Position numbers and translations under genes: made by a program. The notes beneath the pieces are model-generated. The model had not been told where the DNA came from. It saw only the letters and a list, made by a program, of their open reading frames with translations, and searched no databases. Shown piece by piece: positions 35,706 to 43,797 of a stretch of 64,000 nucleotides of DNA; within the stretch, counting starts at the first letter, position 1, and every line of letters begins with the position of its first letter. The DNA lies in the NCBI RefSeq assembly GCF_017352135.1, contig NZ_CP071454.1, forward strand, positions 992,501 to 1,056,500. The letters are read 5' to 3'. The stretch is from Rhizobium lentis. GTDB lineage: Bacteria; Pseudomonadota; Alphaproteobacteria; Rhizobiales; Rhizobiaceae.

Positions 35706-36689
35706 TCAGTCGGCGTATTCGCCAGCTGCCTCGATCACCGGCTTCCACCGGGCGATCTCGCTTTCGAGCTTGGCTTTCAAAGCAGCGGGCGTCGCATCGG
35801 CGTCGGAAGATGGCACTGTGCCGAGCTCGGCGAAACGGGCACCGACATTCGGATCTTTCAGCGCCACCTGCAGCGACTTCGACAGGCGATCGTTGACCTC
35901 AGCCGGCGTACCCTTCGGCGTGTAGATGCCGTGCCAGATGCCGACTTCGAAGCCAGGCAGACCGGCCTCGACGGCCGTCGGAATATCCTTCAGCACGTCG
36001 AGACGCTTCGGCGAGGTCACGGCATAGGCCTTGATCGTGCCGCCCGTGATCTGCTTCGTCGTGTTGGTGGACTGGTCGCACATGATGTCGACCTGGCCGC
36101 CGAGCAGATCGGTCATCGCGGGGCCGGTTCCCTTGTAGGGAACGGTCGTGAGCGGGGTCTGAATGGCGCTCATGAACATCATGCCGCAAAGGTGCGAAGC
36201 GGCACCGATGCCGGCATTGGCGACGGTCACCTTGTCCTTGTTGGCCTTGACATAATCAATCAGGCCCTTGAGATCGGTCGGCTCGAAATCCTTGCGCGCG
36301 ACGATCGTCATCGGCACTTCGGTGACGAGACCGACATACTCGAAGGCGCCGAGCGTGTCATAGGCGAGCTTGCGGTAGAGCGTGGCGCTGGTCGCCATGC
36401 CGATATGGTGCAGCAGGATGGTGTAGCCATCGGGATCGGCATTCGCTACGCGGCCGGCGCCGAGCGTGCCGCCCGCACCGCCGACATTTTCAACGACGAT
36501 CTGCTGGCCGAGATCCTTCGACATGGATTCGGCGACGAGGCGCGCGACCGTGTCGGTGGGGCCGCCGGCAGCAAAGGGCACGACCATGGTGATGGTGCGC
36601 TCGGGATAGGTCTGCGCCGAAGCGACGCCAGCGAGAAGAGAGACCGCGGCAGCCGCGGTCAGGCCGAGCATGGCCTTCAGTATTTTCAT
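35706..36689 (-). CDS. tctC: Periplasmic substrate-binding protein TctC (Bug family)
   Basis: This 327-residue secreted protein has a signal peptide (MKILKAMLGLTAAAAVSLLAGVASA cut near AQTYPERTI) and the Bug/TctC fold, with the motifs TMVVPFAAGGPTDTVARL and GGAGGTLGAGRVANADPDGYT. Bug proteins bind carboxylates without charged ligand contacts. GAGGAAACG precedes the ATG. It is the first gene of the transporter operon, 248 nt downstream of the response regulator, with a 38-nt palindrome in the gap. Confidence 0.94.
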   Translation of the reverse strand: MKILKAMLGLTAAAAVSLLAGVASAQTYPERTITMVVPFAAGGPTDTVARLVAESMSKDLGQQIVVENVGGAGGTLGAGRVANADPDGYTILLHHIGMATSATLYRKLAYDTLGAFEYVGLVTEVPMTIVARKDFEPTDLKGLIDYVKANKDKVTVANAGIGAASHLCGMMFMSAIQTPLTTVPYKGTGPAMTDLLGGQVDIMCDQSTNTTKQITGGTIKAYAVTSPKRLDVLKDIPTAVEAGLPGFEVGIWHGIYTPKGTPAEVNDRLSKSLQVALKDPNVGARFAELGTVPSSDADATPAALKAKLESEIARWKPVIEAAGEYAD

Positions 36690-36851
36690 CGTTTCCTCCC
36701 TGATGAAACAATCAACCCGCCGACGCATCCTCCGCGCCGTTGGAATGGCCTATTTGCTGCCGAGAAAAACCGGCCCGCAATCATCGCCGCCCGTTTCACG
36801 AGACGATTTTGCGACAGTGCAATGCAGCATGGGTCGATTTGGAAACAAACG

Positions 36852-36889
36852 CTTAGTGCGATGGGTGGAAATCCACCCATCGCACTAAG
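36852..36889. promoter_or_regulatory. Perfect 38-nt palindrome upstream of tctC
   Basis: The 18-bp arms, with left arm CTTAGTGCGATGGGTGGA at 36852-36869, flank a 2-nt AA spacer and are exact reverse complements. It lies 48 nt after the stop of the sigma54-type response regulator and about 160 nt before the tctC start. It may be the enhancer site of that regulator or a transcript-ending hairpin of the regulator gene. No T-run follows on the minus strand, which makes a terminator less likely. Confidence 0.65.
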
Positions 36890-36937
36890 GAATTGACAGC
36901 TGAGAATGGAGAAAGTGGGCGGTTGGCCGCCGAGCCA

Positions 36938-38272
36938 TCAGCCTTCGGTGATCAACATCCGCTTGTCCAGGCCGTATTTCTGCATCTTTTCGTAGAGCGT
37001 CTTCCGCGAAATCCCGAGCGACTCATAGACCGGTCTGAGGCTGCCGCCATGCGCCACCAGCGCGCTGGCGATGACCCCCCGCTCGAATTCTGCGACCCGC
37101 TCGGCGAGCCCGCTCGCCTCCTCCGTCTGCCGTCCGCCATTGTCGAGGCCCAGGACGAAACGGTCGGCAGCATTCCTGAGTTCACGCACATTGCCGGGCC
37201 AGTCGCGCTGGGCAATGTCGGATATGATCTCCGGCAACACGGCCATCTCATCTCGGCCGTAGCGGGCTGCCGCCTCCCGCACGAGCTGCAGGAAAAGCAG
37301 CGGAATATCCGCCCGCCGCTGCGACAGCGACGGCACGTGCAGCGTCGCTACGTTTAGCCGGTAGAACAGATCGGCGCGGAAGCGCCCCGCTGCCACCTCC
37401 GCCTCCAGATCGACCTTGCTTGTTGCGATGAAGCGCACGTCGAGCGGCACGAGCTCGTTCGACCCGAGCCTGGAGATCACCCGCTCCTGCAGCACCCGCA
37501 GGAATTTTGCCTGCAAGTCGAAGGGCATGGAGCCGATTTCGTCGAGCAGGATGGTGCCGCCGCGCCCATGCTCGAACTTGCCGTAACGCGGCCTGACCGC
37601 GCCGGGAAAAGCGCCAGCTTCATGGCCGAAGAGCTCGCTCTCGATCAGGTTCGCCGGCAGCGCGGCGCAGTTGATCGCAATGAACGGCCGGCTCGCCCGG
37701 GCGCTGATGTCGTGGAGCGCGCGGGCCACCACCTCCTTGCCCGCTCCGGTCTCGCCGACGATGAGCGTATCGGCATCGCTGGCCCCGATCGCGCGGATAC
37801 GGTAACGCAGATCCACCATCACCTGGGTGCGCCCCGGCAGCCGCGCCTCGATATCATCGCGCTTGCCCGCGACCGCCTTCAGCAACCGGTTTTCGAGCAC
37901 GAGGCCACGCCGCTCCATCGCCCGGCGGATGACACCGGCGAGCATCTCGGGCGTGAACGGCTTTTCGATGAAATCATAGGCGCCTTCGCGCATCGCCTTG
38001 ACCGCAAGCTGCACGTCGCCGTGGCCGGTGACGAGAATGACCGGCACCTCCTGATCGATCTCGCGGATCTTCTGCATCAGCGTCATGCCGTCCATGCCAG
38101 GCATGCGGATATCGCTGACGACGACACCGGGAAAGCTGTAGCCGATCAGCTCCAGCACGTGATCGCCGTTCGAAAAGGTCTCGACGCTGAAGCCGGAGAG
38201 TTCCAGCGCCTGCGCCGTCGAACGGCGCAGTTCTTCCTCATCATCGACCAGAAGGATTTTCGCATCACTCAT
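36938..38272 (-). CDS. NtrC/DctD-family sigma54-dependent response regulator
   Basis: This 444-residue protein has three domains. A receiver has Asp54 as phosphoacceptor (VVSDIRMPGMDG). An AAA+ domain has Walker A GETGAGKE (173-180) and Walker B ILLDEIGSM, and a Fis-type HTH near the C terminus is preceded by GGSLRPVYESLGISRKTLYE. The sigma54-contact loop reads GAFPGA at residues 220-225 instead of the usual GAFTGA. It overlaps the sensor kinase gene by ATGA and lies just upstream of the tctCBA genes, which it most likely switches on in response to the transported compound. Confidence 0.92.
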   Translation of the reverse strand: MSDAKILLVDDEEELRRSTAQALELSGFSVETFSNGDHVLELIGYSFPGVVVSDIRMPGMDGMTLMQKIREIDQEVPVILVTGHGDVQLAVKAMREGAYDFIEKPFTPEMLAGVIRRAMERRGLVLENRLLKAVAGKRDDIEARLPGRTQVMVDLRYRIRAIGASDADTLIVGETGAGKEVVARALHDISARASRPFIAINCAALPANLIESELFGHEAGAFPGAVRPRYGKFEHGRGGTILLDEIGSMPFDLQAKFLRVLQERVISRLGSNELVPLDVRFIATSKVDLEAEVAAGRFRADLFYRLNVATLHVPSLSQRRADIPLLFLQLVREAAARYGRDEMAVLPEIISDIAQRDWPGNVRELRNAADRFVLGLDNGGRQTEEASGLAERVAEFERGVIASALVAHGGSLRPVYESLGISRKTLYEKMQKYGLDKRMLITEG

Positions 38273-40137
38273 TCCGCCGCCTCCGGCATCAGCCCCGCCG
38301 CCGATTGCAGCTCGATGCGAAAGACCGCGCCTCCTTCGGGATGATTGGCAGCAGTCAGGCTGCCGCCGAAATCCTTGACGATGTTATAGGAGATCGAGAG
38401 GCCGAGGCCGAGCCCCTTGCCGACGCCCTTGGTCGTGAAAAAGGGATCGAAGATGCGTTCGGCGATTGCCGCCGGTACGCCGGGTCCGTGGTCGCGCACC
38501 GTCAACACAACCTTGCCAGCCTCTTCGAGCGCCGAAACCTCGATACGCCTGTCATCCAGCCCTTCCACCGCATCCGCCGCATTGGAGATCACATTCACCA
38601 GCACCTGCTGCAGCCGTACCGAACCGGCGCGCACCACCGGCGGCCGCTGCCCGAAATCGAGCAGGAGCTCGGCATCCGCAGCCTTCAGCCGCCAGGCGAT
38701 GATTTCGAGTGTGTCGCGCATCGCGTCGTCGAGTGAGACCGGCCCGAGCTTCTCGTTCGGTTTGCGGGCGAAGTTGCGCAGGTGCCGGCTGATCGAAGCC
38801 ATGCGCTCGATTAGCCCCCCGATCCGCCTTATATTGTCCCGCGCCTCCTCCATCCGCCCGCGGTCGATCAGCACGGAGGCGCTGTCCGTGTAAGTCTTGG
38901 CGGCGGCGAGCGGCTGGTTGAACTCATGCGAAAGCGCGGCCGACATCTGTCCGAGGCCAGCAAGCTTGCCGGCCTGGATAAGATCGGCCTGCGTCTGGCG
39001 AAGCTGCTGCTCGGTCAACCGCCGCTCGGCAATCTCTTCCTCGATGCGGCTGTTGACGCGGGCAAGATCGGCCGTGCGCTCCTCCACCCGCCGCTCCAGT
39101 TCGCCCCGCGCCTCGGCCTGCATCTGCATGCGCTCGGCAAGCCGCGCCCGCCGCTGGCGAATGACCGCCACAGCAAGACCGGCGATGCAAAGGATGAGAA
39201 AGACGGCGACAAGTGCGGTGCGGGCCTGCGTCCGGATGGAGCTCGTCTCCATCAGGACGTTCACCGTCCAGTCCTCGGCCGGCATGTAATGCGACAGCAC
39301 CAGATATTCGCTCGCGCCTCGGTCGCCCGAGAGCGTCATCAAATCATGCGGCTCGAAGCGATGGCGCGTCACCGGCAGCGCCGTCAGCTTGGCGTTGGCA
39401 TAGCGCCGCGACGCTTCGGTGCGGGCGATCCGGTCGGCCGTCAGCGGCAGGATCGCGCCGTAGAGCCATTCCGGACTGCCTGACATGAAGATGATGCCCT
39501 CGGGATCGGAGACGAAGATCTTGTATTCACCACCGCTCCAGGAGGACTCGATCATGTCGATATCGACCTTGAAGACGATGACGCCGCGAACGTCCGCATC
39601 GACCCTGATCGGAGCCGAGAAATAGTAGCCGCGCTTCAGGGAAGTGGTGCCGAGAGCGTAAAACCGGGCCTGCCGACCTTCGATCGCCTCCTGGAAATAG
39701 GGCCGATAGTTGAAATTCTGCCCGACGAAGCTTGCCGGTCCATCGTAATTGCTCGCCGCGATCGTCTCCCCATCCGGCTTCACCACATAGATGTCGGATG
39801 ATTTCAGGAGCCCGTTGATCTCCTTGAGGTAGAGATTGGCCGCATCGCGCAGCGCCATGTCGTCGGGAGCGCTGACCAGTTCCTTGATATCGTCGTGATC
39901 GGCAATCAGCGCCGGCAGCGCCTCGTAACGGTTGAGGTGGCCGCTGAGCGCCGAGACGGCAAGGCGCAGCGCCGTTCCCGCCTGAGCCGAAGCCTCCTGC
40001 ATATAGGCGCGCGTCGCAATCGCGCTTCCATAGGTGAAGAAGGCGAAAATGACGATCGGCACAACCAGCAGCGCCGCTATCGCACGATATCTCGAAGACA
40101 GATCCGGCTCCTCCCTTCTGCCTTCACTCCCCAGCAA
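38269..40137 (-). CDS. DctB-like membrane sensor histidine kinase
   Basis: The layout over 622 aa is one N-terminal membrane helix (about 18-38), a large periplasmic double-Cache sensing domain (about 45-295), a second membrane helix (about 300-320), a coiled coil, HisKA with phospho-His in ALSHEFNQPLAA, and HATPase_c (VVLTVRDHGPGV; LGLSISYNIVKDFGG). It senses an external carboxylate, as DctB does. Its end overlaps the regulator start (ATGA). The start is uncertain: TTG at 40137 has a poor ribosome site, while a very strong GGGAGGAG lies 6 nt before a CTG codon 12 residues in, which could be a non-canonical start. Confidence 0.9.
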   Translation of the reverse strand: MLGSEGRREEPDLSSRYRAIAALLVVPIVIFAFFTYGSAIATRAYMQEASAQAGTALRLAVSALSGHLNRYEALPALIADHDDIKELVSAPDDMALRDAANLYLKEINGLLKSSDIYVVKPDGETIAASNYDGPASFVGQNFNYRPYFQEAIEGRQARFYALGTTSLKRGYYFSAPIRVDADVRGVIVFKVDIDMIESSWSGGEYKIFVSDPEGIIFMSGSPEWLYGAILPLTADRIARTEASRRYANAKLTALPVTRHRFEPHDLMTLSGDRGASEYLVLSHYMPAEDWTVNVLMETSSIRTQARTALVAVFLILCIAGLAVAVIRQRRARLAERMQMQAEARGELERRVEERTADLARVNSRIEEEIAERRLTEQQLRQTQADLIQAGKLAGLGQMSAALSHEFNQPLAAAKTYTDSASVLIDRGRMEEARDNIRRIGGLIERMASISRHLRNFARKPNEKLGPVSLDDAMRDTLEIIAWRLKAADAELLLDFGQRPPVVRAGSVRLQQVLVNVISNAADAVEGLDDRRIEVSALEEAGKVVLTVRDHGPGVPAAIAERIFDPFFTTKGVGKGLGLGLSISYNIVKDFGGSLTAANHPEGGAVFRIELQSAAGLMPEAAE

Positions 40138-40253
40138 GGCACGCCCGACGGTCTCAGTTTAATGAGGCAGGCGAGGATTTCCAAGGGCTCACCGAAACTT
40201 GACAGCCGGCGGGAGCGGATGTCCTATTGCTGCACCGCAAGGAGACCCCGCCC

Positions 40254-40916
40254 ATGAGCGACGACCAGACGCCCGCCGACAGCAAGCTCACCAGCTCCAA
40301 GCGCCGCTGGGCGGCAGAAGGCAAGTTCCTCACCGGCCGCATCAGCCGTCCCGAGACCGAGCGCCTGCCGCCGGGCCAGCACCTCGTCAAGAACTGGCCG
40401 GTGCTCGATCTCGGCCAGCAGCCCGTCATTTCCACCGATAGCTGGCGGCTCGAGGTGCGCGGTCTCATCGAAACGCCTCTCACCCTCACCTGGGCCGATT
40501 TCCAGGCGATCGAGCAAAGCACTGGGGTGAGCGATATCCACTGCGTCACCACTTGGTCGCGCTACGATAACAATTGGCTGGGCGTATCGACGCGCGATCT
40601 GCTCGACCGCGCCATGCCGAAGCCGGAAGCAGCTTACGTCATGCTGACGAGTTATGACGGCTATACCACCAATCTGCCGCTGGCCGATTTCGCCGCCGAG
40701 GACGCAATCCTGGCGACTTCATGGGAGGGCCTGCCGCTGACGCCGGATCATGGCGGGCCGATGCGCCTCGTCGTGCCGCACCTTTATTTCTGGAAAAGCG
40801 CCAAATGGCTGCGCCGGATCGAGTTGCTGGCCGCAGACGAAGCCGGCTTCTGGGAAAAGAACGGCTACCACATGTATGGCGATCCCTGGCGCGAGCAGCG
40901 CTATTCCGACGACTGA
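40254..40916 (+). CDS. Sulfite-oxidase-like molybdopterin oxidoreductase (cytosolic form)
   Basis: This 220-residue protein belongs to the SUOX/YedY fold, with the Mo-ligating Cys97 in DIHCVTTWSRYDNNW and GLPLTPDHGGPMRL further on. It lacks a Tat or Sec signal and any heme or membrane domain, so it appears to act in the cytosol with an unknown partner. The ATG at 40254 has AAGGAGACC before it. The gene stands alone and its stop is convergent with the exported protein at 40901, overlapping by 16 nt. The substrate cannot be named. Confidence 0.85.
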   Translation: MSDDQTPADSKLTSSKRRWAAEGKFLTGRISRPETERLPPGQHLVKNWPVLDLGQQPVISTDSWRLEVRGLIETPLTLTWADFQAIEQSTGVSDIHCVTTWSRYDNNWLGVSTRDLLDRAMPKPEAAYVMLTSYDGYTTNLPLADFAAEDAILATSWEGLPLTPDHGGPMRLVVPHLYFWKSAKWLRRIELLAADEAGFWEKNGYHMYGDPWREQRYSDD

Positions 40917-41518
40917 GCCCTCGGCCGCAGGAAGCGCCGAAGGGCAAAAACCGCAAGGCAAAACAAAGCCGCAAGCCCCGTCAGCGATGCCATGCTGGCG
41001 AAATGAAGCGGTATCCTGCTCCAGCGCGGCTTGATGATATCGGCCGTATTGAAAGCTTCGCCGCTGAACCGGCAGGTGACGAGCGCAAGCCCGCGCCGTA
41101 CCATGTCGATGTCGACGGCGGAGATAATCTCGTTGGCTCGATCCGCCTCCCGCGGCATCTCCCGCATCGCCATCAGCACGGCTTTCGTCGCTGCAAGATA
41201 GGCATGGGCGCATTCGTTGAACGGGCTTTCCTCATCCGCCACGCTGCCCGGCACCCTGCCCCAGAGGCAGTAGGAATACTGGATCTCCGCATAGTTCAGG
41301 ACGCGCCGGAACGGCTCGTTCGTATCGACCGCGCCCGACGCAAGGTCGATGATCCCACTGCGATAATCTGAGATCACCGCCATCTCGCCATGGGAAATTT
41401 CCGGAATATCGATACCGGCATGGCTGCCGCCTGCACTGCGACCATGCGCGCAGGCGTTGCCGACAGCGAGGAAGAGCAAGCTTGCACTAATGGCAACAAC
41501 GGCAATCCGTCGATAGAG
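40901..41518 (-). CDS. Exported, C-terminally anchored protein of unknown function; 5' end altered by a repeat
   Basis: The body is a probable signal peptide (RRIAVVAISASLLFLAVGNACA), a soluble domain of about 140 residues with two Cys pairs and a C-terminal helix (MASLTGLAALFCLAVFAL) with a basic tail. No family is recognised. No ATG, GTG or TTG lies directly upstream of the signal segment, so the end given is the 5' edge of the coding-like part. The only in-frame starts are a TTG at 41479 inside the signal or an ATG at 41791 that reads through the repeat at 41602-41763. It lies downstream of cbtBA and may be co-transcribed with them. Confidence 0.6.
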   Translation of the reverse strand, partial: LYRRIAVVAISASLLFLAVGNACAHGRSAGGSHAGIDIPEISHGEMAVISDYRSGIIDLASGAVDTNEPFRRVLNYAEIQYSYCLWGRVPGSVADEESPFNECAHAYLAATKAVLMAMREMPREADRANEIISAVDIDMVRRGLALVTCRFSGEAFNTADIIKPRWSRIPLHFASMASLTGLAALFCLAVFALRRFLRPRAQSSE

Positions 41519-41601
41519 AAAGCGCGCCCCCCCTCCAGTTTCGCTCGTTCCAGTCGTCGGGCTCCTGACAGATGTGAGAGAAATACGGCGCTGCGCCACA
41601 T

Positions 41602-41763
41602 CCCTTCTCCCCAGCGGGGAGAAGATGCCGGCAGGCAGATGAGGGGGTAAGCAGCGAAGCTGCGAATGCACGGAGCGCAAGCGAAGGGCAATATATAGGG
41701 CATGCCGTGTGGCCCCCTCATCCGACCCTTCGGGCCACCTTCTCCCCGCTGGGGAGAAGGGGT
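41602..41763. repeat. Pair of inverted RIME-like repeats
   Basis: The right copy (41711-41763) has CCCCCTCATCC, ACCCTTCGGGCC and the palindrome CTTCTCCCCGCTGGGGAGAAG. The left copy (41602-41647) is the same unit in reverse orientation (CTTCTCCCCAGCGGGGAGAAG, then GATGAGGGGG), with about 60 nt between. This is the known intergenic mosaic sequence of Rhizobiaceae. It sits between cbtA and the exported-protein gene and lies in frame with the latter. Confidence 0.85.
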
Positions 41764-41790
41764 AACAAGCCGCAACCTCGACACACCGCA

Positions 41791-42525
41791 TTACCGAAGT
41801 GCCGGTCGCAGCCCGCCCTTCACGGCAAGCCGCTTCTCCGCCAGGATGCCAAAAACAAGGCCGAGCGTCGCCCAAAGGATCGCGTGCATGCCGAGCGAGG
41901 TGGTGCGGAAACGCCAAAGCACCACCGCCGAGAAATTCTCCGGCACCTCGTTGATAGGCGGCAACAGATAGAGAACCGCGCCGATGAAGACGAGATAAGC
42001 GATGCCGGCGACAATCGCGCCGTTCCAGACACCGAAACGCTCGGCAAGGCGACGCGAAAGCACGACCGCCGCAATCAGCGAGGCGAGCGAAACGACGATC
42101 ATCAGGAAGAACAGCTCGGTCCTGACGCCGATCGTATCGGGATTGCCGACCGCCGGCGGGGTAGCCGGATACTTGATTGCAGGAACGAGCACAATCGCCA
42201 CGAAGGCGGCGATGGCGATGACGGCCGAGGTGCCGCGTGGCGAAAGGCTGCTGAGGCGGCCGTGCACGAACGCGAAGGCGAGCGAAAAGAGCCCGCCGAC
42301 GGCGATGCTGTAGGCCATGACGCCGGTGAAAAGGCCGAGACCGGCCTGTGTGGCGCGGCTGACGATTTCAGGCTCGGCAGCTTCACCGGCCGCCTGGGCG
42401 CTCGCCTCCTCGAAGGCGATCGCCGCATCGACCTGCGGCTCGCCGAAGGTGTGGGCGAAAGCGAAAACGAGGATGCCAGCAATCAGGCCCGCGAGCATCC
42501 CGCGAAGCAGAAGGTTTCCGACCAT
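41791..42525 (-). CDS. cbtA: Cobalt transporter subunit CbtA
   Basis: This 244-residue membrane protein with about five helices matches CbtA (NLLLRGMLAGLIAGILVFAFAHTFGEPQVDAAIAFEE at the N terminus is characteristic, with its metal-capable His and acidic residues). It imports cobalt for cobalamin synthesis. It follows cbtB by 12 nt, with an AAGGGA ribosome site in the gap, and shares with it the cobalamin riboswitch. Confidence 0.92.
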   Translation of the reverse strand: MVGNLLLRGMLAGLIAGILVFAFAHTFGEPQVDAAIAFEEASAQAAGEAAEPEIVSRATQAGLGLFTGVMAYSIAVGGLFSLAFAFVHGRLSSLSPRGTSAVIAIAAFVAIVLVPAIKYPATPPAVGNPDTIGVRTELFFLMIVVSLASLIAAVVLSRRLAERFGVWNGAIVAGIAYLVFIGAVLYLLPPINEVPENFSAVVLWRFRTTSLGMHAILWATLGLVFGILAEKRLAVKGGLRPALR

Positions 42526-42537
42526 GTCAGTATTCCC

Positions 42538-42747
42538 TTAGTGGCAGGGAAAGCCGAGGAGATGGCGGCCGTCATGCACGAATTCGTGCACATACATGCC
42601 GTTGAATAGCGCCATCGCGCCTTCCTCGGTGCCGACGAAATAGATGGCGATAAGCATCAGCAGGCCGCCGAAGATCGCCCAGGGGAGGATATCTCCTACG
42701 GGGATCGGCGCCGGTGCCTCTGCGGGCGCGAAAGTGGTGTCAGACAT
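42538..42747 (-). CDS. cbtB: Cobalt transporter subunit CbtB
   Basis: This 69-residue protein has a single membrane helix (LPWAIFGGLLMLIAIYFVG) and a C-terminal HEFVHDGRHLLGFPCH tail rich in His and Cys, the signature of CbtB, which is thought to bind Co2+ and deliver it to CbtA. CCGGAGGAAT precedes the ATG at 42747. A cobalamin riboswitch lies in its leader, so transport is switched off when cobalamin is abundant. Confidence 0.93.
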   Translation of the reverse strand: MSDTTFAPAEAPAPIPVGDILPWAIFGGLLMLIAIYFVGTEEGAMALFNGMYVHEFVHDGRHLLGFPCH

Positions 42748-42784
42748 GTATTCCTCCGGAATGACGCGTTCAGTCGAAAGAGTG

Positions 42785-42903
42785 CTTTGTGCGGCAGGGT
42801 CTGACTTCCAGCGCGAAGAGCTTTCGACACGCTGGTCACAGTGGCGCGACCGCGCCGGATTTCCACCGGCTTCCAAACCCGCAACAGCACGCTTATATCT
42901 GCA
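42785..42903 (-). ncRNA. Cobalamin (B12) riboswitch controlling cbtBA
   Basis: Read leftward, the leader contains GGAAGCCGGTGGAAATCCGG, GCGGTCGCGCCACTGTGACC (P3-P6 core) and GAAGTCAGACCCTGCC (B12-box region). These blocks, in this order, are the conserved core of cobalamin riboswitches. It ends about 40 nt before the cbtB start, so adenosylcobalamin binding probably blocks translation or elongation. Confidence 0.93.
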
Positions 42904-42979
42904 CGCCGAAGAGACTGTCAACGAAACTTCACGAAGCGGCAAAGCGCCGTCCCACCACATTGCGGAGATCAGAACGATC

Positions 42980-43528
42980 GTGAATACGCGCCTCACCTGG
43001 ATCTGCCACGGTGCGACGGCGGCAAGCCGCAAGGCCCGGTTCCCGCTTGACGAACCACTGGAAGACAAGACCCTCGACAAAGCCGGCAACATGGCCGCCC
43101 TGCCCCAGGCCGAGCGCATCGTCACGAGCCCGGCCTTGCGCGCCCGCCAGACCGCGACGGCGCTCGGTCTCGAAGCCGAGATAGAACAGCGGCTTGCCGA
43201 CTGCGACAACGGCCGCTGGGCCGGCAGGCCGATCGCAGCGATCGGGACCGAAGAGCCGGAGAATCTCATGGCCTGGATGAGCGATCCGGAAGCCACCCCA
43301 CACGGCGGCGAGAACTTTCTCAATCTGCGGAGGCGCGTCTCCGGCTGGATGGATGAGCAATCTCTGCTCGGAGGCCATGTGATCGCCATCAGCCACGCGG
43401 CTGTCATCCGGGCAGCGGTCGCCCATGTGCTGAAGGCGCCGCTCGCTTCCTTCTGGCTCGTCGACATCGAGCCGCTGGCGGTCGTTCGCATGACCAGCAA
43501 CGGACAGCGCTGGTCGCTGCGCCTTTAG
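42980..43528 (+). CDS. Histidine phosphatase superfamily protein with altered catalytic motif
   Basis: This 182-residue phosphoglycerate-mutase-like protein has SPALRARQTATALGL and the distal His in AISHAAVIRAAVAHVL, plus GGENFLNLRRRV. In the N-terminal signature, normally RHG, the Arg is replaced by Cys: TWICHGATAASR, with His10 retained. It is divergent from the riboswitch-controlled cbtBA, so a role in cobalamin lower-ligand dephosphorylation (CobC-like) or another small-molecule phosphatase is possible. The GTG start at 42980 has GGAG 14 nt upstream. Confidence 0.8.
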   Translation: MNTRLTWICHGATAASRKARFPLDEPLEDKTLDKAGNMAALPQAERIVTSPALRARQTATALGLEAEIEQRLADCDNGRWAGRPIAAIGTEEPENLMAWMSDPEATPHGGENFLNLRRRVSGWMDEQSLLGGHVIAISHAAVIRAAVAHVLKAPLASFWLVDIEPLAVVRMTSNGQRWSLRL

Positions 43529-43635
43529 CATTAGACTTCGCTGATACTTATCCAGCTTTACGCAAGCAAATCGCGTCATCTCTATAGAACCGGGTGAGAC
43601 CGGGACTACTTCCTTGTCCTAAGGAGATGGAAGAC

Positions 43636-43755
43636 ATGGCATATGATTGGAGTGGGGAGCGTACGCGGCGCCTGCGTTTGATGCGGGTTGCGACGTTCAC
43701 CGTAATTCTGGTCGGTCTGGTCGTCAGCGTCCCGCTACTGATCGTCACCGCCTGA
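43636..43755 (+). CDS. 39-residue single-helix membrane peptide
   Basis: The peptide has a basic N-terminal half (RTRRLRLMR) and one hydrophobic helix (VATFTVILVGLVVSVPLLIV). An AAGGAGATGG ribosome site lies 9 nt before the ATG, which strongly supports translation. A GC-rich hairpin follows its stop. No known family was recognised. It may be a stress-related or regulatory small membrane protein. Confidence 0.65.
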   Translation: MAYDWSGERTRRLRLMRVATFTVILVGLVVSVPLLIVTA

Positions 43756-43766
43756 AAAAGCGAGAC

Positions 43767-43797
43767 AGGGCGAGCGATGCGACAGCACGCTCGCCCT
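43767..43797 (+). terminator. Hairpin after the 39-residue gene
   Basis: AGGGCGAGCG (43767-43776) pairs perfectly with CGCTCGCCCT (43788-43797) around an 11-nt loop, followed by a short T/C-rich stretch (CGTTCTCTC). It is a likely terminator of the small peptide gene. Confidence 0.55.

Noticed and set aside
36690..36850. Possible -24/-12 (sigma54) promoter upstream of tctC
   Set aside because: No segment matched GG-N10-GC with acceptable flanks on the minus strand by eye.
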